A stretch of 64,000 bases of DNA from contig CAZNOO010000001.1 of NCBI GenBank assembly GCA_964574705.1, positions 1 to 64,000 of the forward strand. The letters run 5' to 3'. This document shows, in pieces, positions 1 through 9,452 of this stretch. Source of the DNA: JAHIVB01 sp964574705 (GTDB lineage: Bacteria; Bacillota_I; Bacilli_A; Izemoplasmatales; Hujiaoplasmataceae). The notes under the pieces were generated by a model. It was not told the origin of the DNA, did no database searches, and saw only the letters and a program-made list of their open reading frames with translations. Made by a program: the position numbers and the translations under genes. Each line of letters begins with the position of its first letter. Position 1 is the first letter of the stretch.

Positions 1-627
1 GTTTACCAGACGAGTCTTTATTTTATTCAAAACATCTATTTTCCAAGCCATTGGATTCCTTTTGCATTTGGAGGAATGATTATCCTTTTGGCGATTGTAT
101 TTGCTGTTAGCGGACGAAAGAAGAACTCATCGCCTTTCGTATCAACCGTTTTAAATGCTTTTAGCGTTGCTTTTCTTGCAAATGCATATTTTGTTAAATC
201 GAATTTAACAATATCAATTACAAATTTAATGTATATATTTTTGTCTTGTGTTGCATTATACATAATCTATATCATATTTCTGTATATTCCTTGGATATTA
301 AAGAAAGCAGGATGGTTTTTACTTTTTATAAGTATTATTTCAATCATTACGATAATTGTGTTGTGGATCACTGGAGATAATGCATTTTTCTCTAATTTGT
401 TGTTTTCACTCATCATTACAATAGCGATGTTAGTATGTGCAATATCTGAAGAAGTTGGGAAAAATGCTATTAATAAGAATATAATCATTCTTTCGTTTAG
501 TTCTTTAATAGTCTTAGTTGTAGTATTGTCTCTATTACTTGAATCGGGTGATTTCTTCGAAGGAATAGGTTCTGGGACTTCAGGAGGAAAAAATCATAGA
601 AAAGCGCCACAAAATATAGAATTGTAG
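1..627 (+). CDS. Multi-pass membrane protein, 5'-truncated by the window edge
   Basis: The reading frame is open from base 1 with no stop before TAG at 625-627, so the gene starts left of the window; the ATG at 76 is only the first internal Met. About 208 residues are visible. Most form hydrophobic segments rich in Ile, Leu and Phe, consistent with five or six membrane helices. The last 25 or so residues are hydrophilic with a Gly-Ser-Lys-rich tail (SGTSGGKNHRK), probably cytoplasmic. I do not recognise the family and see no catalytic motif. It may belong with the next gene, another small membrane protein, but 106 bases separate them. Confidence 0.6.
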   Translation, partial: VYQTSLYFIQNIYFPSHWIPFAFGGMIILLAIVFAVSGRKKNSSPFVSTVLNAFSVAFLANAYFVKSNLTISITNLMYIFLSCVALYIIYIIFLYIPWILKKAGWFLLFISIISIITIIVLWITGDNAFFSNLLFSLIITIAMLVCAISEEVGKNAINKNIIILSFSSLIVLVVVLSLLLESGDFFEGIGSGTSGGKNHRKAPQNIEL

Positions 628-733
628 CATATATTTTACGGATATTAAGATTTTACAATTTACAAATCCATATCAACAAAGACTAATACAATTTTCTGCA
701 ATACAATAAAATCACAATCCATGAGGTGTAATT

Positions 734-1162
734 ATGATTTCGAATAAAGCAAGAATTGCCATATTCATTATTTTGCTACTAGGAGCTATTATTTTTCTTA
801 CTCCAAGTATTTACGCATCAGGACGGCTTGCGTTTGACGCTGAATTCATTCATGTATTCAATACAGAGGCATTTGGGATGATGTACTTGATTTCCTATAT
901 ATTCTGGGGTTGCACCGTATATGCCTCAATCATCATATATGGCATCCAAAAATACAGGATTACCAAAAAATCAGGGTGGATCATTCTAATTGTAATTTTG
1001 AATTTTGTCCTCATTTATCCAATTGGTGGGATTGCTTTGTTAAGTGCAAATGCTGGCTGGATTCAAATGATGATCTCCAGTTTAACTCTTTTTGTTATTT
1101 CAATTGGAATTGGATTGTATATCCTGCTCTCAAAAAAACAAATTCAAAAATTGAAATCTTGA
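734..1162 (+). CDS. Small four-helix membrane protein, unknown function
   Basis: ATG at 734 is preceded by GAGGTG at a normal distance. The 142-residue product begins with a basic stretch (SNKARIA) followed by a hydrophobic segment (about residues 8-28) and three further probable helices (about 45-70, 80-103, 110-132), ending in a Lys-rich tail. No enzyme or transporter motif is visible, so no function is assigned. A T-tailed hairpin at 1238-1267 ends the transcript, so it is a single gene or the last gene of a unit. Confidence 0.6.
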   Translation: MISNKARIAIFIILLLGAIIFLTPSIYASGRLAFDAEFIHVFNTEAFGMMYLISYIFWGCTVYASIIIYGIQKYRITKKSGWIILIVILNFVLIYPIGGIALLSANAGWIQMMISSLTLFVISIGIGLYILLSKKQIQKLKS

Positions 1163-1237
1163 GTCAAGATCTAATTTACTTTAAATTATCTTACGTTCAA
1201 GTTGCAGTTTGCATTGATATTGACGAAATCATATTTT

Positions 1238-1267
1238 AAAATAGTTGCGATTATGCAACTATTTTTT
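1238..1267 (+). terminator. Rho-independent terminator
   Basis: Inverted repeat with arms AAAATAGTTGC and GCAACTATTTT around a GATTAT loop, running into a T tract, 76 bases after the 734-1162 gene. Confidence 0.75.
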
Positions 1268-1454
1268 AAAAACTAAATTCCATTTATTAGTTCCAGTTCG
1301 TCCATACTGGATTATTTAATATTGATTTGAAACTGATATCGTAATTGCTCTATGATTTCTATGATTTTAGTGTTATTATTAATTGGAATTAGATAGAATG
1401 GATACTTTAGTACTGTACTAGTCTTTGAGAGATGGAAGAAGTGGAGGACTCATT

Positions 1455-2579
1455 ATGATAAATTCAGTAGAATCATATTCAATTTCGTTTTTCATTTTAC
1501 TCATCATTTTGATTAGTATCCGTCGTCAAAGTGACAAAACACGTATTGATAACTTGTTATTTACTGGAATTATTCTAATTAACATGGCTTTGCTTTTCTT
1601 TGACCTTTTCCAAAGCTTCGTAGACAAACAACCAGGAACCATGATGTATTTCCTTAATAATTTTACGGTTTTTGTGTTTTACTTGATTGGCCCATTTTTA
1701 TCCTTGCTATGGTTGGATTATGTAGACTATTTTATTCACAAAGATAGAGTACGACTTAAAAAAATTCATCGATTGACATTGATTCCAATGATTATATTTA
1801 TGGGTATTGTTATTTTGAGTCTTTTTGTAAATGCTTTTTTCTATATTGACTCTTCCAACACGTACTTTAGAGGAATTCTTTATTGGCCGTATATTGTTTA
1901 TACTTATTCTTTTGCGCTTATCGCTGCATTTTTAATCATTAAGTATCGTAAAGAAATCCGTAGATCATCATTTTACCCTATGCTGTTTTTTGTAATTCCA
2001 CCCATTGTTGGCGGAATCATTCAAGCGATATTCTATGGGTTATTACTTGTTTGGCCGATGACAATGATTTCGGTATTCATGGTCTTTGTTTTTGTTCAGT
2101 CTCAACGAGCAAACACGGATTACTTAACAAATTTATTCAATAAACGTGAATTTGATAATTACATCAACGTGATTGAAAAAACAAAGAAACGAAATTATTG
2201 TTTAGCTGGTATTTTTGCAGATCTCGATCAATTCAAGATGATTAACGATCAGTATGGGCACTATATGGGTGATTTAGTCTTAAAGGAAACTGCACTGCTT
2301 TTATTAAAAAGTTTTGATCCAAACGATTTCATTGCCCGCATTGGAGGAGATGAATTCGCTGTAATCTTTAAACTTGAGAACCCTGAGTCACTGCAAACAG
2401 TTATCCAAACACTCAACGACAATTTTACTGATTTCAATCAGAAAAAAAAGTATCCATTTGAAGTGAATTTAAGTTTTGGTGCACTCGTATTTGATAAATC
2501 AATCCATGGAAGTATTAACGAATTTGTAAAAAAATTAGATGAACTAATGTATAAAAATAAAAATCATTTATCAAAATGA
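1455..2579 (+). CDS. Membrane-anchored GGDEF diguanylate cyclase
   Basis: The ATG at 1455 has GGAGG at 1443-1447; an in-frame TTG at 1425 lacks a site, so I start at 1455 (374 aa). Residues about 1-210 hold six or seven hydrophobic helices, resembling 7TM-type sensor regions. Residues about 215-370 form a GGDEF domain with an intact signature GGDEF at residues 297-301, so synthesis of cyclic di-GMP from two GTP at the inner face of the membrane is expected. The upstream inhibitory I-site should read RxxD; here the position reads DPND, so product inhibition is probably lost. No EAL or HD-GYP partner lies in the window. It is monocistronic, ended by the hairpin at 2587-2613. Confidence 0.85.
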   Translation: MINSVESYSISFFILLIILISIRRQSDKTRIDNLLFTGIILINMALLFFDLFQSFVDKQPGTMMYFLNNFTVFVFYLIGPFLSLLWLDYVDYFIHKDRVRLKKIHRLTLIPMIIFMGIVILSLFVNAFFYIDSSNTYFRGILYWPYIVYTYSFALIAAFLIIKYRKEIRRSSFYPMLFFVIPPIVGGIIQAIFYGLLLVWPMTMISVFMVFVFVQSQRANTDYLTNLFNKREFDNYINVIEKTKKRNYCLAGIFADLDQFKMINDQYGHYMGDLVLKETALLLLKSFDPNDFIARIGGDEFAVIFKLENPESLQTVIQTLNDNFTDFNQKKKYPFEVNLSFGALVFDKSIHGSINEFVKKLDELMYKNKNHLSK

Positions 2580-2586
2580 AATGAAA

Positions 2587-2613
2587 ATAACGCTATTTTT
2601 AGCGTTTTTTTTT
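2587..2613 (+). terminator. Rho-independent terminator
   Basis: AACGCT, six-base loop, AGCGTT and a run of T directly after the GGDEF gene. Confidence 0.8.
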
Positions 2614-2736
2614 ATGCAAAGACCTCAAGTAATCTTTCTTTTTTAATGAGACAACTTTATGTCCAGAATGGGATAACAACAATCTATCTCGCGACAAGTT
2701 TCATAAAGATTAAATTTCTTTTCAATGCAAATTGTC

Positions 2737-2814
2737 TTCAGTTAATACAATTTCAAGAAAATATATTCTGTTTTTGCTTCAGTTCATATTCAGTTCACAT
2801 TCTTTCGTTATACT
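2737..2814 (+). promoter_or_regulatory. Promoter with 11-bp direct repeats, probable response-regulator operator
   Basis: TTCAGTTCATA (2778-2788) and TTCAGTTCACA (2789-2799) are back-to-back 11-bp repeats, followed in phase by a weaker TTCTTTCGTTA (2800-2810); a further copy, TTCAGTTAATA, lies at 2737-2747. A -10 box TATACT sits at 2809-2814, while the -35 position (2786-2791) has no TTGACA and is covered by the repeats. Tandem repeats at 11-bp spacing over a poor -35 are the usual layout of OmpR/PhoP-family activated promoters. The OmpR-type regulator encoded at 5261-5929 is the obvious candidate, which is an inference. Confidence 0.6.
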
Positions 2815-2845
2815 GTGTGCAAGTATACAAAAGGAGACATAAGAC

Positions 2846-5188
2846 ATGCTAAAACTAATCAATATATCGAAAGACTATTTAGTGGGCGAAACAACCACAC
2901 ATGCTTTGGTAGACATCAATTTGGAATTCAAACAAAATGAATTTGTATCCATCTTTGGACCGTCAGGTTGCGGTAAAACGACAATGCTGAATATCATTGG
3001 TGGATTGGATCAATATCAAAAAGGAGATTTGGTCATTGATGGTGTTTCAACTAAAAAATACAATGACAATGACTGGGATAGTTATCGGAATTCAACCATC
3101 GGTTTTGTGTTTCAAAACTATAACCTCATATCTCATCTTTCAGTTCTTGACAATGTTGAAATTGCTTTAACACTGTCTGGCGTCAGTCGCGCTGAACGTC
3201 TTGAAAGAGCAAGGAAAGTGTTAATTGATGTTGGGCTTGAAGACCAAATCCAAAAGAGACCAAATCAACTCTCCGGTGGCCAAATGCAACGAGTTGCGAT
3301 TGCTAGAGCCATGGTCAATAATCCTCGCATTATCTTGGCCGATGAACCTACAGGGGCACTTGATTCACATACATCGATTCCAATCATGGAAATCCTCAAA
3401 AAAATCAGCCAAGATCGACTCGTCATCATGGTTACTCATAATGTGGAGTTAGCTGAAGTGTATAGTGATCGTATTATAAAACTTCTTGACGGAGAGGTCC
3501 TTGAAGATTCAAAAGCTTTCAAAGAAGAACTTGGAAAAGTCCAAACAAGCAAACCGGTCAAAAAGATTTCAATGTCTTACTTGACTGCTCTTAAATCAAG
3601 TTTCAAGAATCTTGTCAGCAAGAAAACCAGAACGATCATCACAGCGATTGCAGGAAGCATTGGAATTATCGGTATTGCTTTGGTTCTAGCACTAAGTTTT
3701 GGCATGACTTCATATGTAAATTCGATGCAAAGCGACACGTTGGCTGGATTTCCATTGACCATCAGTCGTACTGTGAATATTACCAATGATATGTTATCAA
3801 GACCCGCAGAACATTTAAATGATGTCACAGGAAATAATGGAACATCTACTGATTTTCCTGATACTGGAATTTTATATTCTTATGATTCTGACGCAAATTC
3901 TCAAGCTCACACGAATCTAATTACACAAGATTATCTTGATTATATTTCAGGTCTAGATACAACATTATATAATTCAATCTCTTATACTCGAAACGTTGCG
4001 TTAAACGTCGTCGCTAGGACAAGTACGGGCGGATACATCAAAGTTGACAATGGTGGATCAACTTCTCCATTCTCAATGTATTTCTCAAGCAGTTATTTTA
4101 ATGAAATCCCAAATAGCCAAACGTTCATTGAAACACAATATGATCTACTTGGAGATCAATCCAGATATCCGACAGCTTATAACGAAGTTGTATTGATTGT
4201 CGACAAACAGAACAGAGTTGATATTTCTCTATTGAATGCCTTTGGAATCAATGTGACCGATGAATTTGCAATCGACGATTTCATTGGAATGGAATTTTAT
4301 GTGATTGACAATAATGATTACTACTCACAAGCAGGGTCTTTATTTATTCCAAGGACAGATTATCAAACAATGGCAGACAGTTCTAACGCAATTCCAATCA
4401 CAATCGTTGGTGTCATGAGAGTGAAAGAAGAAGCTTCAAGCGAAGTATTGAATACTGGGATTGGATATACGACTCTTTTGACAGATACCGTATTAGCGAA
4501 TGCTCAAGCCTCTGATATCGTTGTCGCTCAAGAGTTAAGTCCGCTTACGAATGTACTGACTGGACAACCATTTAATGATTTGGTAACATATAGTAATGTC
4601 ATAGAAGTTCTAGGCGGAGACACACTTCCGACGGGTCTTCAGATTTATCCTGTTTCGTTTGATTCAAAAGATCAAATTAAGGCGTATCTTGATGCATATA
4701 ATACAGATTTAGCAGATGTTGACCAAATCATTTATTCCGATCTCGCAGAAACGATTTCCGGAACGATCTCTTCATTAATTTCTACGATTACGTTAATCTT
4801 ATCTGCTTTTGCGGCGATTTCACTGATTGTATCTTCAATAATGATTGGGATTATCACCTATGTATCAGTCGTTGAGAGAACGAAAGAAATTGGTATTTTA
4901 CGTAGTATCGGCGCAAGAAAAAAAGATATCAGCCGTGTGTTTAATGCCGAAACGACGATTATTGGATTGACAGCTGGATTGATTGGAATATTAGTATCCC
5001 TCATCCTGATTATTCCAATCAATATCATCATTACAAAAGCAATTGGAATTAGTAACTTTGCAAGTTTACCTATCTATTATGCTCTTATCTTAATTGCCAT
5101 AAGTATTGTTCTTACATTCATTGCTGGACTGATTCCAAGCAGAATTGCGGCGAATAAAGATCCTGTCGTGGCTCTACGAACGGAATAA
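2846..5188 (+). CDS. ABC transporter, ATPase fused to FtsX/MacB-type permease
   Basis: ATG at 2846 follows AAGGAG. The 780-residue protein fuses an ATPase (about 1-225) to a permease. Seen in the ATPase: Walker A GPSGCGKTT at residues 38-46, signature LSGGQMQR, Walker B IILADEPTGALD and H-loop MVTHN. One helix follows at about 255-280, then a large Asp/Ser/Thr-rich extracellular domain (about 285-640), then three C-terminal helices with the FtsX-like stretch VVERTKEIGILRSIGARKKD. This is the MacB/LolE-type mechanotransmission architecture with both halves in one chain. Such proteins export peptides or lipoproteins or sense antimicrobial peptides. A two-component system follows 72 bases later and repeats precede the gene, which suggests a regulated stress or peptide-efflux module. 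The substrate is unknown. Confidence 0.85.
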   Translation: MLKLINISKDYLVGETTTHALVDINLEFKQNEFVSIFGPSGCGKTTMLNIIGGLDQYQKGDLVIDGVSTKKYNDNDWDSYRNSTIGFVFQNYNLISHLSVLDNVEIALTLSGVSRAERLERARKVLIDVGLEDQIQKRPNQLSGGQMQRVAIARAMVNNPRIILADEPTGALDSHTSIPIMEILKKISQDRLVIMVTHNVELAEVYSDRIIKLLDGEVLEDSKAFKEELGKVQTSKPVKKISMSYLTALKSSFKNLVSKKTRTIITAIAGSIGIIGIALVLALSFGMTSYVNSMQSDTLAGFPLTISRTVNITNDMLSRPAEHLNDVTGNNGTSTDFPDTGILYSYDSDANSQAHTNLITQDYLDYISGLDTTLYNSISYTRNVALNVVARTSTGGYIKVDNGGSTSPFSMYFSSSYFNEIPNSQTFIETQYDLLGDQSRYPTAYNEVVLIVDKQNRVDISLLNAFGINVTDEFAIDDFIGMEFYVIDNNDYYSQAGSLFIPRTDYQTMADSSNAIPITIVGVMRVKEEASSEVLNTGIGYTTLLTDTVLANAQASDIVVAQELSPLTNVLTGQPFNDLVTYSNVIEVLGGDTLPTGLQIYPVSFDSKDQIKAYLDAYNTDLADVDQIIYSDLAETISGTISSLISTITLILSAFAAISLIVSSIMIGIITYVSVVERTKEIGILRSIGARKKDISRVFNAETTIIGLTAGLIGILVSLILIIPINIIITKAIGISNFASLPIYYALILIAISIVLTFIAGLIPSRIAANKDPVVALRTE

Positions 5189-5260
5189 ATTCCATTTACC
5201 TGAAGGTTGCGATATAATAAAGTGGTATTCATTATAAATTTACCTGAAGGAGGTCATACA

Positions 5261-5929
5261 ATGTTTAAAGTATTGGTTGTAGAAGATGATGACATGATAT
5301 TAAAACTCATTTCAAGATACTTGGCAGGATCCGGATTTGATGTTATTCAAGCAAGTGACGGGCACGCTGGACTTTCAATGTTTGAAAGTCAACACATAGA
5401 CATTGTGATTACCGACATTATGATGCCACGTGTTGATGGCTTTCAGATGGTGAAAAATATTCGAGAAATCAATCAAGATATCCCAATTTTGATGCTAACC
5501 TCCTTGGATTCTTTTTCGGACAAAGAAAAAGGATTCACGAGCGGAAGTGACGATTATCTCGTGAAACCAATTGAAATGAAAGAACTCTTGTTGCGGGTTA
5601 AATCACTTTTAAGAAGATATCAGATTGTAAGCCAGAATAAAATAGAATACAAAGGATTGTCTATGAACTATCAGACCAATTCCGTTGTTGTAAATTCTGA
5701 AAGCATTGAATTGACCAAAAAAGAATTTTTATTACTATATAAATTGCTGTCAAATCCCAATCTCATTTTTACAAGAAGTCAGCTGATGAATGAGATTTGG
5801 GGGTATGACAACGAAAGTTTCGACCGCACGGTCGACACTCACGTGAAAAGAATCCGTGAAAAAGTTCAAACCAATGACATTGAATTGGTTACGGTCCGGG
5901 GATTGGGCTATAAGGTGATACTCAAATGA
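5261..5929 (+). CDS. OmpR-family response regulator
   Basis: AAGGAGG precedes the ATG at 5261; an upstream in-frame GTG-like start at 5207 has no site. The 222-residue protein has a receiver domain (1-115) with the acidic pocket E8-D9-D10, phospho-acceptor D52 (in TDIMMP), T80 and K102, and a C-terminal winged-helix domain (about 128-222) with the typical DRTVDTHVKRIREK and RGLGYK signatures. It shares four bases (ATGA) with the histidine kinase gene, so the two are translationally coupled. It is expected to control transcription of membrane functions, most likely the ABC transporter just upstream, whose promoter carries 11-bp repeats. Confidence 0.93.
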   Translation: MFKVLVVEDDDMILKLISRYLAGSGFDVIQASDGHAGLSMFESQHIDIVITDIMMPRVDGFQMVKNIREINQDIPILMLTSLDSFSDKEKGFTSGSDDYLVKPIEMKELLLRVKSLLRRYQIVSQNKIEYKGLSMNYQTNSVVVNSESIELTKKEFLLLYKLLSNPNLIFTRSQLMNEIWGYDNESFDRTVDTHVKRIREKVQTNDIELVTVRGLGYKVILK

Positions 5930-6945
5930 AAAAATTATCTTATAAAATCCTTGCGATTCAATTCTTAATCTTTTTACTGATTTCGTCAGTAGCGCGAATA
6001 TTAATCTTTATTTTTGATATTACACCTTCCGCTACAATGCTGAATTCAGGTCATCTGTTTATTGGCGTGATGGTTGTTGGCTTTACTTCATTGGCATTGT
6101 TTTCATTCGCAATTAACCGTGTGATCGTAAAAAGAATCCACAAATTGAATCTTGCTGTTAAGGACATTGAAAAAGGACATTATGAAGTTCAAGTCGATGT
6201 TGATGGAAATGATGAAGTGTCAGAATTAATGACCAATATGAATCTCATGGCAAAAGAACTACACTCAAATGAGTACTTAAGCAAAGAGTTTTCAAAGAAT
6301 GTGTCTCATGAATTCAAAACGCCATTAAGTTCTATCAAGGGATATGCAGAATTAATTGAAACAGGAAACTTAACGAAAGAAGAAACACAAGAGTATTCAC
6401 AGATTATCATCCATGAAGTTGACCGACTTGCAAAATTAAGCAAGAACTTATTACAGATATCATTATTAGATAGCGTCAATGTCATTAAACAGGACGAAAT
6501 CTATTTGATTGATGAACAAATTCGTTCTGTTTTACAACTAACTCAGTTGGAATGGGAAGCCAAGAATATTGAATTTGATTTAAATTTGGATTCCGTTGAA
6601 TACATTGGAAACAAAGAGTTGACATTTCAAATTTGGCAAAATCTAACTGCGAACGCAATTAAGTTTTCACCAGAAAAATCCGTCATTCGAATTTCGTTAT
6701 CGAAAAACGAAAATATTGAGTTTGAGATTGAAGATCATGGCCAGGGAATTTCAGAAGAAGATCAAGAGAAGATTTTCAACCAGTTTTTTATCGCAGACAA
6801 ATCTAGAAATAAATCTGGAAGCGGATTAGGTCTTTCTATTACCAAGAGTATCGTAGAGAAACTAGGAGGGACAATCTCGTTTGTATCAAAGGAAAAAGAA
6901 GGCACTACTTTTAAAGTCATTCTAAAATGCAATAAAGACATTTGA
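5926..6945 (+). CDS. Sensor histidine kinase, intramembrane-type
   Basis: ATG overlaps the stop of the regulator by four bases. In 339 residues: two helices (about 7-30 and 43-64) separated by only a dozen residues, a HAMP linker (about 65-115), a HisKA dimerisation helix with phospho-acceptor H128 in NVSHEFKTP, and an ATPase domain with N box NLTANAIKF, G1 box EDHGQGIS, F box and GSGLGLSI. The almost absent extracellular loop is typical of intramembrane-sensing kinases that rely on a partner ABC transporter for the signal, which fits the transporter encoded upstream. A terminator at 7022-7052 closes the unit. Confidence 0.92.
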   Translation: MKKLSYKILAIQFLIFLLISSVARILIFIFDITPSATMLNSGHLFIGVMVVGFTSLALFSFAINRVIVKRIHKLNLAVKDIEKGHYEVQVDVDGNDEVSELMTNMNLMAKELHSNEYLSKEFSKNVSHEFKTPLSSIKGYAELIETGNLTKEETQEYSQIIIHEVDRLAKLSKNLLQISLLDSVNVIKQDEIYLIDEQIRSVLQLTQLEWEAKNIEFDLNLDSVEYIGNKELTFQIWQNLTANAIKFSPEKSVIRISLSKNENIEFEIEDHGQGISEEDQEKIFNQFFIADKSRNKSGSGLGLSITKSIVEKLGGTISFVSKEKEGTTFKVILKCNKDI

Positions 6946-7021
6946 GTGGCATCACTTTTAGGCAAAATTGATTAACATTACGAAAATATACTGTGATTCA
7001 TACCTCAAGTTGAAACAAATT

Positions 7022-7052
7022 GCTAAGAATCGGTTCGATTCTTAGCTTTTTT
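7022..7052 (+). terminator. Rho-independent terminator
   Basis: Perfect ten-base arms GCTAAGAATC and GATTCTTAGC with loop GGTTC, then six T. Confidence 0.85.
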
Positions 7053-7240
7053 CATTTATTCAGAGGAAAATTGGAATATAAATTTAACAGAAGATGATTT
7101 CATTAATGTGACAAATGAATTATAATAGATTAGAGAGTCTACTAGATAAATTGCTTTCACTGGTGGACTTATGATTGAATAGATAAAAAAATTCTATCGA
7201 AAGTACCATTCTTTTCAAAATCGAATCCAAGCGAGGAATT

Positions 7241-9151
7241 ATGAAAAAAATATTGATGTTGGTTAGTGTATTATCTATTTTTCTTTTAACCGGGTGTTTT
7301 GGTCAATCCCAATGCTTCAGAAGCCCGAACCTTGAATCCTGCAAAATTACTTACACCCCTATCACAGGAGATACGACGGGCGAGATACAAAATGATGAAG
7401 TCTTGAATATTTTCTATACTACTGAGGATTACGTATTTTCTTACGATGCGCTCAGTATTTTCACATTTTCAGAAAATGAAGGAATTCCTTATGTTGATGT
7501 TGAAGAATTTCTATTTGTAATGCATGAATGTCTTAATTATTATATTATCACCATAGATGGTACTGTGACGATTAGATATCAAGTCAATTATTCTGGCACT
7601 TTCTTTGGCGGATATGAGTTTTTGATGGAATTAGACCCAATTGAAAATACAATATATTTTAATGATTTGAATTTTACAAGCGAATTTAATACAACACCTA
7701 ATCTCGATCATGAATCTAATCTTCGCGTTGTAAGTGGAGACTACATTGATGGAAATCTTGAAGCTACCATTGATCTTGATGATTACAACATCAAGATGAA
7801 AGAAGAAGACGGAGCTTTATTCATTCCTTTGTATCTTGCGAATGTTTTGTTGACGGGCAGTTACATGAACGTCTATCAAAATGGACAAACGCTCTATATT
7901 GTCGATGATTTTACGCTTGCGAATGATTTCTTGGTTGACGAATCTATGGCTGCACCAGATGTAGACGTTTCGAATCTTATTGAAAATAGCGCAAATTTCA
8001 CCGCAATGTACTTTGATTATTTCTATGGACTGAAATCCTATTTTGGAGTGGACTCTTATAAGGATTTGTTTGAGTCTATCGGGTTATATGATGCACAGAC
8101 TTTAGCCGAATTTGACGAGATCCTATTCTCATTTATCTTTAGCTTGACAGACTTGCACACTTCAATATTCTCTTTGGGATATGATTCTGACCAAGCGCAG
8201 TTTTCTTATCCTGAAGACAATCAAAAGCTAACCCGTTTTTACGAGGCATACTATAGCGATACATGTGAAGTGCGGAGCAATGAATTTTCGTTCAGAGAGT
8301 ATGAATTCTATTACATTATGGAAATCAATGAATTCACAATGGATACACTCTCATATCTTCAAACTAATTTGGTTCATTTGGATGAGAGCAAACCGATTTT
8401 TATCGATCTTGCTTGCAACCCCGGGGGATCACTATTATCTGTACTTGAATTAATGGCTTTCATGACAGATAAGCCCTTTGAGTTTAAATATGAAATCACA
8501 GCTACGGGTGAAATTTACAAGCAGACCTACATATCAACCAATGAAACTCCAATCAACAATACATTTTATCTGTTTACTTCCAATGCGTCATTCAGCGCAG
8601 CAAATCTTTTCGTTTCCATGGTAAAAGATAATCACCTTGCGACTGTGATTGGAAATGATACTTCAGGCGGTGCATGTGCAGTCGTTTTCGCCGTTTTGCC
8701 TAATAATATGATTATAACTCATTCAAGCTATATGGCAATGTTGAATGAAAACGACGAAATCATTGAAGAAGGTGTCTCTCCAGACTATTACTATACGGAT
8801 AGCGTCGATATCGTAGATTTAATTTCTTTTGCAGAAAACTATTATTTCAGCGAAGTCGGAAGAAATATTGAAGATAATACGCTCAATAATGTGGTGGACT
8901 TCACAATTACTTCGGGCGTATTCACAGAAGACGCAACATTGGTAAATTATGAAGTTGTGGTTTCGAGTGTTGAAACCAACGAAGTTTTGAATACGGTGAC
9001 CTACACTTCCAATTCTTTCAATTACCATTCTGTACTATCCATAACGGGTCCCATGGTTTCAATCATTGTATATGCGCACTATGAGTATTTGGGAATGATC
9101 GTTACAGTCCCTATATATGAGTCTGCAGTGGATCCTTCATCTCAACAATAA
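7241..9151 (+). CDS. S41-family peptidase-like lipoprotein
   Basis: ATG at 7241 follows GAGGAA. The 636-residue product starts with a lipoprotein signal ending LTGC, so C19 is the predicted lipidated residue and the protein sits on the outer face of the membrane. Residues about 60-230 are acidic and probably a beta-rich domain; about 250-540 show the S41 fold: FIDLACNPGG, then TSNASFSAANLF with likely nucleophile S452, then IGNDTSGGA. The Glu usual after FSAA is replaced by Asn and the Lys of the CtpA-type dyad (normally in TFGKG) is Gly, so it is not a standard CtpA protease and may be inactive or use another triad. About 100 more residues follow, perhaps an immunoglobulin-like domain. Confidence 0.75.
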   Translation: MKKILMLVSVLSIFLLTGCFGQSQCFRSPNLESCKITYTPITGDTTGEIQNDEVLNIFYTTEDYVFSYDALSIFTFSENEGIPYVDVEEFLFVMHECLNYYIITIDGTVTIRYQVNYSGTFFGGYEFLMELDPIENTIYFNDLNFTSEFNTTPNLDHESNLRVVSGDYIDGNLEATIDLDDYNIKMKEEDGALFIPLYLANVLLTGSYMNVYQNGQTLYIVDDFTLANDFLVDESMAAPDVDVSNLIENSANFTAMYFDYFYGLKSYFGVDSYKDLFESIGLYDAQTLAEFDEILFSFIFSLTDLHTSIFSLGYDSDQAQFSYPEDNQKLTRFYEAYYSDTCEVRSNEFSFREYEFYYIMEINEFTMDTLSYLQTNLVHLDESKPIFIDLACNPGGSLLSVLELMAFMTDKPFEFKYEITATGEIYKQTYISTNETPINNTFYLFTSNASFSAANLFVSMVKDNHLATVIGNDTSGGACAVVFAVLPNNMIITHSSYMAMLNENDEIIEEGVSPDYYYTDSVDIVDLISFAENYYFSEVGRNIEDNTLNNVVDFTITSGVFTEDATLVNYEVVVSSVETNEVLNTVTYTSNSFNYHSVLSITGPMVSIIVYAHYEYLGMIVTVPIYESAVDPSSQQ

Positions 9152-9182
9152 TCACATTTTAATTGATTATTTCTAAAAAAAT

Positions 9183-9211
9183 AAGCTGGATTCATTTGAA
9201 TTCCAGCTTTT
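9183..9211 (+). terminator. Rho-independent terminator
   Basis: AAGCTGGA and TCCAGCTT arms around an AT-rich loop, with a short T run. Confidence 0.7.
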
Positions 9212-9452
9212 AATTAGTCATGTCAGGGTTTTGAACTCATAAAAAAGTCTGTAGTGTCCCAAACTTTTGGGTTTTGCCGATTTTTGCTGAATAAGTGTAA
9301 CATCAAATTCGAATTTTGATTCGATAACTGCGTTATTTATTTGAATTCAACGAGCAATTTACATCATCAAATACATCGTCTTTATTAAAGATTGACTTAT
9401 GAGGATGAATTTGGTAGAGTGATATATAATACTCATATTTGGAGGGATTGGG
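9212..9452. other. Intergenic stretch, no gene
   Basis: No open frame with a ribosome site is present. It holds a small palindrome CCCAAACTTTTGGG (9258-9271) and, near the end, the ribosome site of the next gene. Nothing else recognised. Confidence 0.5.

Noticed and set aside
910..1239. 109-residue ORF overlapping the 734-1162 gene
   Set aside because: Alternate frame of a membrane protein gene with no ribosome site and Cys/Trp-rich noise composition.
2646..2852. 68-residue ORF ahead of the ABC transporter
   Set aside because: No ribosome site, and it runs through the promoter and operator repeats.
9258..9271. Palindrome CCCAAACTTTTGGG as an insertion-sequence end
   Set aside because: No second end, target duplication or transposase fragment is visible.
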